Source: JBELHR01 sp042091275 | Lineage (GTDB): Bacteria > Bacteroidota > Bacteroidia > Flavobacteriales > Flavobacteriaceae | Assembly: GCA_042091275.1 (NCBI GenBank) | Contig: JBELHR010000006.1 | Span: forward strand, 1-64,000 | Direction: 5' to 3' | DNA length: 64,000 nucleotides | Shown here: piece by piece, positions 1 to 8,284 of the stretch | How the letters are laid out: each line of letters starts with the position of its first letter | How positions within the stretch are numbered: the first letter of the stretch is position 1 | Position numbers and translations under genes: made by a program | Notes under the pieces: generated by a model | What the model was told of the DNA's origin: nothing | Databases searched by the model: none | What the model saw: only the letters and a program-made list of their open reading frames with translations

Positions 1-20
1 ATTAATTTAACTCCCTGATA

Positions 21-51
21 TTTGAATATTTGCATTTTATTTGTACATTTG
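21..51 (+). promoter_or_regulatory. Promoter of the ribosomal protein array (rpsL)
   Basis: TTTG at 21-24 and TACATTTG at 44-51 are separated by 19 nt, which matches the Bacteroidota housekeeping promoter (-33 TTTG, -7 TAnnTTTG) exactly. Transcription should begin near 57-58, leaving a leader of about 50 nt before the rpsL start at 107. It is the only clear promoter seen in front of the ribosomal array. Confidence 0.8.
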
Positions 52-106
52 CACCCTCTAAAAAAGAGAGAATAACAATTAATGTAATAATTATTTAATT
101 AACAGT

Positions 107-481
107 ATGCCAACTATTCAACAATTAGTACGCAAAGGAAGAACCAAATTAACTAAGAAGAGTAAATCGGCTGCTTTAGATTCTTGTCCTCAAAGAAGAG
201 GGGTTTGTACTCGTGTTTACACGACTACACCTAAGAAACCAAACTCAGCAATGAGAAAGGTTGCAAGGGTACGTTTAACCAATGGTAAAGAGGTTAACGC
301 GTATATCCCAGGTGAGGGACACAATCTACAAGAGCACTCGATAGTATTAGTTAGAGGTGGAAGAGTAAAAGATTTACCAGGGGTAAGATATCACATCGTT
401 CGTGGTGCCTTGGATACAGCTGGGGTTGAGGGAAGAACTCAACGTAGATCTAAGTATGGAGCTAAACGCCCTAAGAAGTAA
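107..481 (+). CDS. rpsL: Small ribosomal subunit protein uS12
   Basis: S12 sits at the decoding centre of the 30S subunit and helps check codon-anticodon pairing. The 124-residue protein has the family length. It shows the conserved TTPKKPNSA loop (Lys43, Lys44) and the VKDLPGVRYH loop (Lys88, Asp89). The lysines altered in classic streptomycin-resistant mutants (E. coli 42, 43 and 87) are all wild type here, so no such resistance change is present. It is the first gene of the array, 27 nt before rpsG, and starts at an ATG after A/T-rich sequence without a Shine-Dalgarno motif. Confidence 0.98.
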   Translation: MPTIQQLVRKGRTKLTKKSKSAALDSCPQRRGVCTRVYTTTPKKPNSAMRKVARVRLTNGKEVNAYIPGEGHNLQEHSIVLVRGGRVKDLPGVRYHIVRGALDTAGVEGRTQRRSKYGAKRPKK

Positions 482-508
482 TTTTAAATCTTTTATTAAG
501 ACAGAGAC

Positions 509-988
509 ATGAGAAAAGCAAGAGCTAAAAAAAGAGTTCTTTTACCGGATCCAAAGTTTAACGATCAGTTAGCAACACGTTTTGTAAACAACTTAATGTG
601 GGATGGTAAAAAATCAGTAGCGTTTAAAATCTTTTACGACGCACTAGAAATCGTAGATCAGAGAAAAGGTGATGAAGAAGAGAAATCTTCTTTAGAAATC
701 TGGAAAGATGCCTTATCTAACGTTATGCCTCAGGTAGAGGTGAGAAGCCGCAGGGTAGGAGGGGCAACTTTCCAAATCCCAATGCAAATTAGACCAGATA
801 GAAAAGTGTCTATGGCTATGAAATGGATGATTTCTTACGCTAGAAAGCGTAATGAAAAAACTATGGCACAAAAGCTAGCAGGAGAGATCCTTGCTGCTGC
901 CAAAGAAGAAGGTTCAGCTGTAAAGAAACGTGTTGATACGCACAAGATGGCTGAAGCAAACAAAGCATTCTCACACTTTAGATTCTAA
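509..988 (+). CDS. rpsG: Small ribosomal subunit protein uS7
   Basis: S7 starts assembly of the 30S head by binding the 3' domain of 16S rRNA and lines the E site. The 159 residues cover the whole family, opening with the basic MRKARAKKR segment and keeping the central VGGATFQIP hairpin region. It lies between rpsL and fusA, as in the classic str operon, with 12 nt to fusA. In E. coli S7 represses its own operon; no clear binding structure is visible in the 27-nt spacer before it. Confidence 0.98.
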   Translation: MRKARAKKRVLLPDPKFNDQLATRFVNNLMWDGKKSVAFKIFYDALEIVDQRKGDEEEKSSLEIWKDALSNVMPQVEVRSRRVGGATFQIPMQIRPDRKVSMAMKWMISYARKRNEKTMAQKLAGEILAAAKEEGSAVKKRVDTHKMAEANKAFSHFRF

Positions 989-1000
989 TATACCTGACAA

Positions 1001-3133
1001 ATGGCTAGAGATTTAAAATTTACAAGAAATATTGGTATTGCTGCGCATATTGATGCTGGTAAAACTACAACAACAGAGCGTGTTTTATACTACACGGGAG
1101 TTTCTCACAAGATTGGTGAAGTTCACGATGGTGCCGCTACTATGGACTGGATGGAGCAAGAGCAAGAGAGAGGTATTACAATTACTTCTGCTGCAACAAC
1201 TTGTACTTGGGAGTTCCCAACTGAAAATGGTAAAGCAACTGACGATACTAAAGGATATCACTTCAATATTATTGATACTCCTGGTCACGTTGATTTTACC
1301 GTGGAGGTAAACAGATCCCTTAGAGTTTTGGACGGTTTAGTATTCTTGTTTTCTGCAGTTGATGGTGTTGAGCCACAGTCTGAGACAAACTGGAGACTTG
1401 CTGATAACTACAAAGTTCCAAGAATTGGATTTGTAAACAAAATGGACCGTCAAGGTTCTGATTTCCTTAAAGTAAACAATCAGGTAAAAGAGATGTTAGG
1501 TTCAAATGCTGTACCTATCGTTTTGCCTATTGGTGAGGAAATGGATTTTAAAGGAGTTGTTGATTTGGTAAAAAACCGTGCAATTATTTGGCATGAAGAG
1601 ACCCAAGGAGCAACTTTCGATATTATCGAAATTCCTGAAGAATTAAAAGAAGAGGCAGCTCAGTACAGAGCGCAATTGATTGAAGAAGTTGCAGCTTATG
1701 ACGAGAACCTTTTAGAGAAGTTCATGGAAGATGAAGATTCTATCACAGAAGATGAAGTACACGCAGCTTTGAGAGCAGCAGTTATGGATATGTCTATCAT
1801 ACCTATGATTTGTGGTTCAGCATTTAAGAACAAAGGAGTTCAGTTCCTTTTAGATGCGGTTTGTCGTTACTTGCCTTCTCCTACAGATAAAGATGATATT
1901 ATTGGTACAGATCCAGATTCTGGAGAGTCTATTTCTAGAAAGCCATCTGTAAGTGATCCTTTCTCTGCATTAGCATTTAAAATTGCAACGGATCCTTTTG
2001 TAGGACGTCTGGCATTTTTCCGTGCTTATTCAGGAAGATTAGATGCAGGTTCTTATATCTTGAACAACCGTTCTGGAAAGAAAGAGCGTATCTCTCGTAT
2101 ATATCAAATGCACGCCAACAAACAGAATTCAATTGATCATATTGAAGCTGGTGATATTGGTGCAGCTGTAGGATTTAAAGATATTAAGACTGGTGATACT
2201 ATGTCTGCTTTAGATTCTCCTATTGTTTTGGAATCTATGGATTTCCCAGATCCAGTTATCGGGGTGTCTGTTGAGCCAAAGACAAAGGCGGATGTAGATA
2301 AGTTAGGTATTGCTTTGTCAAAATTAGCAGAGGAAGATCCTACGTTCCAAGTAAAAACAGATGAGGCTTCAGGTCAAACTGTAATTTCTGGAATGGGTGA
2401 ATTGCACTTGGATATTATTGTAGATCGTCTAAAACGTGAGTTCAAGGTTGATGTTAACCAAGGACAACCAAGAGTGGAGTACAAAGAAGCTCTTACACGT
2501 GTAGCAGATCACAGAGAAACTTATAAGAAGCAATCTGGTGGACGTGGTAAATTCGGTGATATCGTATTTACAATCGGCCCATCTGACGAAGATTTCAAAG
2601 GTCCTGGTTTACAGTTTGTAGACGAGATCAAAGGTGGACGTATTCCAAAGGAATTCATTCCATCTGTAGAGAAAGGATTTAGAGAGTCTATGAAAAACGG
2701 TCCTTTGGCTGGTTACGAAGTAGATACTATGAAGGTGACACTTAAGGATGGATCTTTCCACCCTGTGGATTCCGATCAGTTATCTTTCGAATTAGCTGCT
2801 AAGTTAGGGTTTAAGGCTGTTGCAAAATCTGCAGGAGCTCAAATTATGGAGCCTATTATGAAGCTTGAGGTATTGACACCTGAAGAGAATATGGGGGATG
2901 TAGTTGGAGATTTGAACCGTCGTCGTGGACAAGTTAATGACATGTCAGATCGTTCTGGTTCTAAAGTTGTGAAAGCTTTTGTTCCACTTTCAGAAATGTT
3001 CGGATATGTTACTTCCTTGAGAACTTTATCTTCTGGTCGTGCAACGTCAACTATGGAATTTGATCACTACGAATCTACACCTTCAAACGTGTCTGAGGAA
3101 GTGATTAAAGAAGCAAAAGGATCTAACGAATAA
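1001..3133 (+). CDS. fusA: Translation elongation factor G (EF-G)
   Basis: EF-G is the GTPase that moves tRNA and mRNA through the ribosome after each peptide bond and, with RRF, helps recycle ribosomes. The 710-residue protein has the P-loop AHIDAGKT at 15-22, DTPGH at 92-96 and NKMD at 146-149. Domains II to V follow at normal length, with the domain IV hallmark GRGKFGDIV. It sits between rpsG and rpsJ, 11 nt before rpsJ. No tuf gene follows, unlike in enterobacteria. Smaller reading frames inside it are shadows. Confidence 0.98.
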   Translation: MARDLKFTRNIGIAAHIDAGKTTTTERVLYYTGVSHKIGEVHDGAATMDWMEQEQERGITITSAATTCTWEFPTENGKATDDTKGYHFNIIDTPGHVDFTVEVNRSLRVLDGLVFLFSAVDGVEPQSETNWRLADNYKVPRIGFVNKMDRQGSDFLKVNNQVKEMLGSNAVPIVLPIGEEMDFKGVVDLVKNRAIIWHEETQGATFDIIEIPEELKEEAAQYRAQLIEEVAAYDENLLEKFMEDEDSITEDEVHAALRAAVMDMSIIPMICGSAFKNKGVQFLLDAVCRYLPSPTDKDDIIGTDPDSGESISRKPSVSDPFSALAFKIATDPFVGRLAFFRAYSGRLDAGSYILNNRSGKKERISRIYQMHANKQNSIDHIEAGDIGAAVGFKDIKTGDTMSALDSPIVLESMDFPDPVIGVSVEPKTKADVDKLGIALSKLAEEDPTFQVKTDEASGQTVISGMGELHLDIIVDRLKREFKVDVNQGQPRVEYKEALTRVADHRETYKKQSGGRGKFGDIVFTIGPSDEDFKGPGLQFVDEIKGGRIPKEFIPSVEKGFRESMKNGPLAGYEVDTMKVTLKDGSFHPVDSDQLSFELAAKLGFKAVAKSAGAQIMEPIMKLEVLTPEENMGDVVGDLNRRRGQVNDMSDRSGSKVVKAFVPLSEMFGYVTSLRTLSSGRATSTMEFDHYESTPSNVSEEVIKEAKGSNE

Positions 3134-3144
3134 TATTTACTAAA

Positions 3145-3450
3145 ATGAGTCAAAAAATTAGAATTAAATTAAAGTCTTACGATTACAATTTAGTAGATAA
3201 ATCTGCTGAGAAGATCGTAAAAACGGTAAAGGGAACTGGAGCTGTAGTTAACGGTCCAATTCCATTGCCAACACATAAGAAGATTTTCACTGTATTGCGT
3301 TCTCCACACGTAAACAAAAAATCTAGAGAGCAATTTCAATTGAGTTCTTTCAAACGTCTTTTGGATATCTATTCTTCTTCATCTAAAACTATCGATGCTT
3401 TGATGAAATTAGAATTGCCAAGTGGTGTTGAAGTTGAGATCAAAGTCTGA
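3145..3450 (+). CDS. rpsJ: Small ribosomal subunit protein uS10
   Basis: S10 is part of the 30S head and, as NusE, also takes part in transcription antitermination with NusB. The 101 residues match the family, with the IRIKLKSYD start and the conserved SPHVNKKSREQF loop that contacts rRNA. It follows fusA by 11 nt, so the str and S10 groups are joined here. An unusually long 94-nt spacer with a hairpin separates it from rplC. Confidence 0.98.
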   Translation: MSQKIRIKLKSYDYNLVDKSAEKIVKTVKGTGAVVNGPIPLPTHKKIFTVLRSPHVNKKSREQFQLSSFKRLLDIYSSSSKTIDALMKLELPSGVEVEIKV

Positions 3451-3475
3451 TCCTAACACAGAGCTAAAAATACAC

Positions 3476-3506
3476 TCAAGGCTTGCTCGTAACGAGTAGG
3501 CCTTGA
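3476..3506 (+). promoter_or_regulatory. Hairpin in the rpsJ-rplC spacer, possible leader
   Basis: TCAAGGC (3476-3482) pairs with GCCTTGA (3500-3506). Inside a 3x3 internal loop, CTCG (3486-3489) pairs with CGAG (3493-3496) around a UAA triloop. No T-run follows on either strand, so it does not look like an intrinsic terminator. It ends about 38 nt before the rplC start. A role as a ribosomal protein leader (L4 or L3 feedback) or an RNA processing site is inference only. Confidence 0.55.
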
Positions 3507-3544
3507 ACTATAAAAATAAATTATAAATAAATTAAATATATAAT

Positions 3545-4162
3545 ATGTCTGGGTTAATTGGAAGAAAAATCGGAATGACCAGCATCTTTGACGAAAATGG
3601 AAAGAATATTCCATGTACAGTTATCGAAGCAGGTCCTTGCGTTGTTACCCAAGTCAGAACCTTAGAGGTTGACGGTTATGAAGCTGTTCAACTTGGTTTC
3701 GATGACAAATCAGCTAAGAGTACAACTAAAGCGGCCGAAGGTCACTTTAAAAAAGCTGGTTCTACTGCAAAGAAGAAAGTTGTTGAGTTTCAAGGTTTTG
3801 ATGAGGAGTACAAATTAGGAGATGAAATCAGTGCTGATTTCTTCAATGAAGGAGAGTTTGTAGATGTTACAGGTGTCTCTAAAGGTAAAGGTTTCCAAGG
3901 GGTTGTAAAACGTCATGGATTTGCCGGAGTTGGTCAAGCCACTCACGGTCAACACAACCGTCTTAGAGCTCCAGGATCTATTGGTGCTGCTTCTTACCCT
4001 GCTCGTGTATTCAAAGGAATGCGTATGGCAGGTCGTATGGGAGGTGAAAATGTTAAAGTTCAAAACTTGAGAGTCTTGAAAGTAGTTGCAGACAAAAATT
4101 TACTTGTAGTAAAAGGAGCTGTACCTGGTCATAAGAACTCTTATGTAATTATTCAAAAGTAA
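3545..4162 (+). CDS. rplC: Large ribosomal subunit protein uL3
   Basis: L3 is an early 50S assembly protein whose extension reaches the peptidyl transferase centre. The 205 residues are complete. They begin SGLIGRKIGMT and contain the conserved GKGFQGVVKRHGF stretch and the ASYPARVFKGMRMAGRMGG loop, which includes the usual site of glutamine methylation in bacteria. The start follows an A/T-rich tract with no Shine-Dalgarno. Its stop overlaps the rplD start (TAATG), so the two are probably translationally coupled. Confidence 0.98.
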   Translation: MSGLIGRKIGMTSIFDENGKNIPCTVIEAGPCVVTQVRTLEVDGYEAVQLGFDDKSAKSTTKAAEGHFKKAGSTAKKKVVEFQGFDEEYKLGDEISADFFNEGEFVDVTGVSKGKGFQGVVKRHGFAGVGQATHGQHNRLRAPGSIGAASYPARVFKGMRMAGRMGGENVKVQNLRVLKVVADKNLLVVKGAVPGHKNSYVIIQK

Positions 4163-4791
4163 TGAAGGTAGCTGTTTTAGACATTACAGGAAAAGATACT
4201 GGTAGACAAGTTGAACTTGTAGACTCAGTTTTCGCAATGGAGCCAAATAATCATGCTGTTTATCTCGATGTTAAGCAACATTTGGCAAATAAGAGACAAG
4301 GAACCCACAAAGCTAAAGAAAGAGCTGAAATTGCTGGAAGTACTAGAAAAATCAAAAAACAAAAAGGAACTGGTACAGCTCGTGCGGGTAGTATCAAGTC
4401 TCCTGTTTTTAGAGGTGGTGGTCGTATTTTTGGTCCTAGACCGAGAAATTATGGTTTTAAATTAAATAAAACCTTAAAGCGTATCGCTCGTAGATCTGCA
4501 CTTTCTTTACAAGCAAAAGATCAAAATATCATGGTAGTTGAGAACTTCAATTTTGATGCTCCAAAAACCAAGAATTTTATAAACGTACTGAAAGCTTTAG
4601 AGTTAGATAACAAAAAAGCCTTGTTCGTGTTGGGTGAATCAAATAATAATGTATATTTGTCATCACGAAATTTAGAACGTGTAAAAACCATAACTGCCTC
4701 TGAATTAAGCACTTACGGTATAATGAATGCAAACAAAGTTGTTCTTGTAGAGAATGCTTTGGGAGAAATTGAATCTAATTTAGCTAAATAA
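4162..4791 (+). CDS. rplD: Large ribosomal subunit protein uL4
   Basis: L4 binds 23S rRNA and lines the peptide exit tunnel. In E. coli it also represses the S10 operon through the leader RNA. The 209 residues show the tunnel loop with KKQKGTGTARAG followed by SPVFRGGGRIFGPRPRNY, the region where macrolide resistance changes occur elsewhere. It starts 1 nt inside rplC and ends 8 nt before rplW. A possible RNA target is the hairpin before rplC. Confidence 0.98.
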   Translation: MKVAVLDITGKDTGRQVELVDSVFAMEPNNHAVYLDVKQHLANKRQGTHKAKERAEIAGSTRKIKKQKGTGTARAGSIKSPVFRGGGRIFGPRPRNYGFKLNKTLKRIARRSALSLQAKDQNIMVVENFNFDAPKTKNFINVLKALELDNKKALFVLGESNNNVYLSSRNLERVKTITASELSTYGIMNANKVVLVENALGEIESNLAK

Positions 4792-4799
4792 GTAATCAG

Positions 4800-5090
4800 A
4801 TGAGTATTTTAATTAAACCTGTTATTACGGAAAAAGCGACAAACGATAGCGAGTTAAACAACCGTTATACGTTCGTTGTAGCTAATAAAGCTAACAAGGT
4901 AGAAATCAGAAAAGCTGTTGAGAGCACTTATGGTGTTGCTGTAACGGCTGTTCGCACTATGAATTATCCTGTATCTAGAAACTCTAAGTTTACTAAGAAA
5001 GGGATGGTTACTGGAATGAAGGGTTCTTATAAGAAAGCCATTATTTCTATTGCGGATGGAGATACTATCGATTTTTATAACAATATCTAA
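4800..5090 (+). CDS. rplW: Large ribosomal subunit protein uL23
   Basis: L23 sits at the exit of the peptide tunnel and is the docking site for trigger factor and SRP. The 96-residue protein begins ILIKPVITEKAT, the family hallmark, and has the YTFVVANKANKVEIRKAVE core. Its position between rplD and rplB is the universal S10 order. The spacer to rplB is 15 nt and contains a purine-rich GAAGAGAG, one of the few faintly Shine-Dalgarno-like segments in the array. Confidence 0.97.
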   Translation: MSILIKPVITEKATNDSELNNRYTFVVANKANKVEIRKAVESTYGVAVTAVRTMNYPVSRNSKFTKKGMVTGMKGSYKKAIISIADGDTIDFYNNI

Positions 5091-5105
5091 GAAGAGAGAT
5101 AAGAA

Positions 5106-5930
5106 ATGTCAGTTAGAAAATTAAAACCAACAACACCAGGTCAGCGTTTTAGAGTAGTAAATGGGTTCGACGCCATTACTACTGACAAGCCGGAGAAAAG
5201 TTTATTAGCTCCGAAAAAAAGATCTGGAGGTCGAAACAGTCAAGGTAGAATGACCATGCAATATTTAGGTGGTGGTCACAAAAAGAAATATCGTATTATC
5301 GATTTCAAAAGAGATAAGACGACTATTCCTGCTACTGTAAAAACAATTGAGTACGATCCGAATCGTACTGCTTTTATTGCTTTGTTGAATTATGTAGATG
5401 GTGAAAAGCGTTATGTTATCGCTCAAGCTGGTCTTCAAGTTGGACAAACAGTTGTTTCAGGTACGGGTGTTGCTCCAGAAGTGGGTAATGCAATGCCTTT
5501 AAGTGAAATTCCTTTAGGAACAGCAATTTCTTGTATTGAACTAAGACCTGGTCAAGGAGCTGTAATGGCTCGTTCGGCTGGTGCTTTTGCGCAATTAATG
5601 GCGAGAGATGGTAAATATGCTACTATTAAACTTCCATCAGGAGAAACTAGATTAATCCTTTTGACTTGTATGGCTACAATCGGAGTTGTTTCAAACTCTG
5701 ATCACCAATTACTCGTTTCAGGTAAAGCTGGTAGATCTAGATGGTTAGGTAGAAGACCTAGAACTAGAGCAATGGTTAAAAACCCTGTCGATCACCCAAT
5801 GGGTGGTGGTGAAGGGAAGTCCGCAGGTGGACACCCAAGATCTAAAAATGGTATTCCAGCGAAAGGTTATAGAACTCGTTCTAAAACTAAAGCTAGTAAT
5901 AAGTATATAATCGAACGCAGAAAAAAATAA
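5106..5930 (+). CDS. rplB: Large ribosomal subunit protein uL2
   Basis: L2 is one of the oldest ribosomal proteins, needed for subunit joining and peptidyl transfer. The 274 residues contain the SGGRNSQGRMTMQYLGGGHK segment near the N terminus. The C-terminal NPVDHPMGGGEG loop includes the essential histidine. The basic tail ends in ERRKK. It is followed by rpsS after 6 nt. Confidence 0.98.
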   Translation: MSVRKLKPTTPGQRFRVVNGFDAITTDKPEKSLLAPKKRSGGRNSQGRMTMQYLGGGHKKKYRIIDFKRDKTTIPATVKTIEYDPNRTAFIALLNYVDGEKRYVIAQAGLQVGQTVVSGTGVAPEVGNAMPLSEIPLGTAISCIELRPGQGAVMARSAGAFAQLMARDGKYATIKLPSGETRLILLTCMATIGVVSNSDHQLLVSGKAGRSRWLGRRPRTRAMVKNPVDHPMGGGEGKSAGGHPRSKNGIPAKGYRTRSKTKASNKYIIERRKK

Positions 5931-5936
5931 TAAGAT

Positions 5937-6218
5937 ATGGCACGTTCATTAAAAAAAGGACCTTACGTATTTCACAAGCTTGAGAAAAAGGTTTTAGCAA
6001 ATGTAGAGTCTGATAGAAAAGATGTAATCAAGACTTGGTCTAGATCATCTATGATTACTCCAGACTTCGTAGGACAGACAATCGCTGTTCACAATGGTCG
6101 TCAGTTTGTTCCAGTTTATGTAACTGAGAACATGGTAGGACACAAGTTAGGCGAATTCTCACCGACACGTACTTTTAGAGGACACGGTGCAGATAGAAAA
6201 AATAAAGGTAAAAAATAA
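5937..6218 (+). CDS. rpsS: Small ribosomal subunit protein uS19
   Basis: S19 is in the 30S head and forms a bridge with the 50S subunit together with S13. The 93 residues begin with ARSLKKGPYV and carry the WSRSSMITPDFVG and LGEFSPTRTFRGH motifs typical of the family. It sits 6 nt after rplB and 6 nt before rplV. Confidence 0.98.
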   Translation: MARSLKKGPYVFHKLEKKVLANVESDRKDVIKTWSRSSMITPDFVGQTIAVHNGRQFVPVYVTENMVGHKLGEFSPTRTFRGHGADRKNKGKK

Positions 6219-6224
6219 TAAGAA

Positions 6225-6635
6225 ATGGGAGTTCGTAAAAAAAATATGGCAGCTCAGTTAAAGGAAGCTCGTAAGACTCAGGTCATGGCGAAGCTAACTA
6301 ACTGCCCAACATCACCGCGTAAAATGCGTTTAGTTGCTGATCAAGTAAGAGGTGTTGAAGTTGAAAAAGCTCTTCAGATCTTAAAGTTTAGCCCTAAAGA
6401 AGCATCTATCAATTTAGAGAAATTATTATTGTCTGCCATTGCAAATTGGCAAGCAAAAAATGAGGACGCTAGCATTGAAGACGCCGGTTTATTCATTAAA
6501 GAGATCTGTGTGGATAGCGCAGGTATGTTAAAGAGATTGAGACCAGCACCACAAGGTCGTGCACATAGAATTCGCAAGCGTTCTAATCACGTGACTTTAG
6601 TGTTGGGAAATAATAATATTGAAAGCAATTCATAA
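6225..6635 (+). CDS. rplV: Large ribosomal subunit protein uL22
   Basis: L22 spans all 23S rRNA domains and its beta-hairpin lines the exit tunnel. The core NCPTSPRKMRLVADQVRG and the C-terminal GRAHRIRKRSNH hairpin are clear. The 136-residue form has about 24 extra residues at the N terminus (MGVRKKNMAAQLKEARK...), a common feature in Bacteroidota. I kept the first ATG because the spacer to rpsS is then 6 nt; the internal ATG at 6246 is possible but less likely. Confidence 0.96.
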   Translation: MGVRKKNMAAQLKEARKTQVMAKLTNCPTSPRKMRLVADQVRGVEVEKALQILKFSPKEASINLEKLLLSAIANWQAKNEDASIEDAGLFIKEICVDSAGMLKRLRPAPQGRAHRIRKRSNHVTLVLGNNNIESNS

Positions 6636-6640
6636 ATAGT

Positions 6641-7354
6641 ATGGGACAGAAAACAAATCCAATAGGGAATCGTTTAGGAATTATCAGAGGATGGGAGTCT
6701 AACTGGTATGGTGGAAATGACTATGGTGATAAAATTGCTGAAGATGACAAAATAAGAAAGTACGTTCGTGCTAGATTATTTAAAGCAAGTGTTTCTAGAG
6801 TTATTATTGAGCGTACGCTTAAACTTGTAACCGTTACTATCACTACTGCTAGACCTGGTATCATTATCGGGAAAGGTGGTCAAGAGGTAGACAAGTTAAA
6901 AGAAGAGCTTAAGAAGATCTCAGGAAAAGATGTGCAGATTAATATCTTTGAAATTAAACGTCCAGAACTTGATGCTACTTTAGTTGCTGCATCTATTGCT
7001 CGTCAGATTGAGAATCGTATCTCATACCGTCGTGCAATCAAGATGTCCATCGCTGCTGCGATGCGTATGAATGCTGAAGGAATCAAGATTCAGATTGCAG
7101 GTCGTTTAAACGGTGCTGAAATGGCTCGTACAGAGCACTACAAAGAAGGAAGAATTCCTCTCTCTACCTTCCGTGCTGATATTGATTACGCACTAGTTGA
7201 AGCCCACACAACTTATGGCCGTTTAGGTGTAAAAGTGTGGATCATGAAAGGTGAGGTGTATGGTAAACGTGAACTATCTCCGTTAGTAGGATTGTCTAAG
7301 AAGCAGTCTGGTAAAGGTGGTCCTCGTAAACCGCAAGCTCGCAAAAGAAAATAA
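6641..7354 (+). CDS. rpsC: Small ribosomal subunit protein uS3
   Basis: S3 forms part of the mRNA entry channel and its helicase activity. The 237-residue protein opens MGQKTNPIGNRLGI and contains the KH-domain loop GIIIGKGGQEVDKL. The C-terminal domain has the GRLNGAEMARTE and RADIDYALVEAHTTYG motifs. A lysine/arginine-rich tail ends it. It follows rplV by 5 nt; the 22-nt spacer to rplP is A/T-rich. Confidence 0.98.
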   Translation: MGQKTNPIGNRLGIIRGWESNWYGGNDYGDKIAEDDKIRKYVRARLFKASVSRVIIERTLKLVTVTITTARPGIIIGKGGQEVDKLKEELKKISGKDVQINIFEIKRPELDATLVAASIARQIENRISYRRAIKMSIAAAMRMNAEGIKIQIAGRLNGAEMARTEHYKEGRIPLSTFRADIDYALVEAHTTYGRLGVKVWIMKGEVYGKRELSPLVGLSKKQSGKGGPRKPQARKRK

Positions 7355-7376
7355 TTTTTAAAAGTAGAATTTAAAA

Positions 7377-7805
7377 ATGTTACAGCCAAAGAGAGTAAAA
7401 TTCCGTAAGGTACAGAAAGGTAAAGGTAATTTGAAAGGGAACTCTAATAGAGGAAACCAACTTTCAAATGGTATGTTTGGTATAAAAGCGTTGGATCAAT
7501 GCTTGTTAAATTCTCGTCAGATCGAAGCAGCTCGTATTGCAGCTACTCGTTACATGAAGAGAGAAGGACAGCTTTGGATCAAAATTTTTCCAGACAAGCC
7601 TATTACAAAGAAGCCTCTAGAAGTACGTATGGGTAAAGGTAAGGGAGCTCCTGAATATTTCGTTGCAGTTATTAAGCCAGGTAGAATTTTGTTTGAAGTA
7701 GGTGGAGTGCCTATGGATATCGCAAAAGAAGCTTTGCGTTTAGCAGCTCAAAAATTACCGACAAAAACAAAGTTTGTAATCGCGAGAGATTTTGATCACG
7801 CTTAA
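7377..7805 (+). CDS. rplP: Large ribosomal subunit protein uL16
   Basis: L16 helps place the tRNA acceptor arm in the A site and is needed late in 50S assembly. The 142 residues begin MLQPKRVKFRKVQKG and contain the conserved RMGKGKGAPEYFVAVIKPG loop, which includes the arginine that is hydroxylated in E. coli. It is followed by rpmC after 11 nt. Confidence 0.98.
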   Translation: MLQPKRVKFRKVQKGKGNLKGNSNRGNQLSNGMFGIKALDQCLLNSRQIEAARIAATRYMKREGQLWIKIFPDKPITKKPLEVRMGKGKGAPEYFVAVIKPGRILFEVGGVPMDIAKEALRLAAQKLPTKTKFVIARDFDHA

Positions 7806-7816
7806 TTGATAATAGT

Positions 7817-8008
7817 ATGAAACAGTCAGAAATTAAAGAATTATCAACGGCAGATTTACAAGAAAAGCTTGGAGCGTTGAAAAAAAACTATACAGATCTT
7901 AAAATGGCTCATTCTTTGACTCCATTAGAGAATCCAATGGAGGTTAAAGTCCTTAGAAAAACTGTGGCAAGACTTGCTACGGAATTAACTAAAAGAGAAT
8001 TACAATAA
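7817..8008 (+). CDS. rpmC: Large ribosomal subunit protein uL29
   Basis: L29 lies beside L23 at the exit tunnel. The 63-residue protein is the usual two-helix hairpin, starting with KQSEIKELSTADLQEKL and ending with the conserved RKTVARLATELTKRE segment. It is placed between rplP and rpsQ as in nearly all bacteria. Confidence 0.95.
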   Translation: MKQSEIKELSTADLQEKLGALKKNYTDLKMAHSLTPLENPMEVKVLRKTVARLATELTKRELQ

Positions 8009-8025
8009 CTGTAGTTAATTAAGAG

Positions 8026-8283
8026 ATGGAAAACAGAAATCTTAGAAAAGAAAGAATAGGTGTTGTATCTAGTAACAAAATGGAGAAATCCATTGTTGTT
8101 TCTGAGGTGAAGAAAGTAAAACACCCAATGTACGGTAAATTCGTAAAGAAGACCAAAAAGTATGTTGCGCACGATGAGGCGAACGATTGTAATGTTGGAG
8201 ATACGGTAAGAATCATGGAAACAAGACCTTTAAGTAAATCTAAACGTTGGAGATTAGTAGAAATCCTAGAAAGAGCTAAATAA
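8026..8283 (+). CDS. rpsQ: Small ribosomal subunit protein uS17
   Basis: S17 is a primary 16S rRNA-binding protein with an OB fold. The 85 residues show the conserved RKERIGVVSSNKMEKSIVV start and the ETRPLSKSKRWRLVEIL end. It comes 1 nt before rplN, so the two are probably coupled in translation. Two frames on the opposite strand here are shadows. Confidence 0.97.
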   Translation: MENRNLRKERIGVVSSNKMEKSIVVSEVKKVKHPMYGKFVKKTKKYVAHDEANDCNVGDTVRIMETRPLSKSKRWRLVEILERAK

Positions 8284-8284
8284 T

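Noticed and set aside
1032..1310. Open frame of 92 codons inside fusA on the + strand, and another on the - strand
   Set aside because: They lie wholly within a perfectly conserved EF-G coding region and have low-complexity, leucine- or serine-rich translations with no family resemblance.
6585..6600. CACGTGA core seen near the end of rplV, and a similar CACGTG at about 9311, as possible parS sites
   Set aside because: Flanks do not form the parS palindrome (TGTTTCACGTGAAACA-like), and both lie in conserved ribosomal coding sequence.
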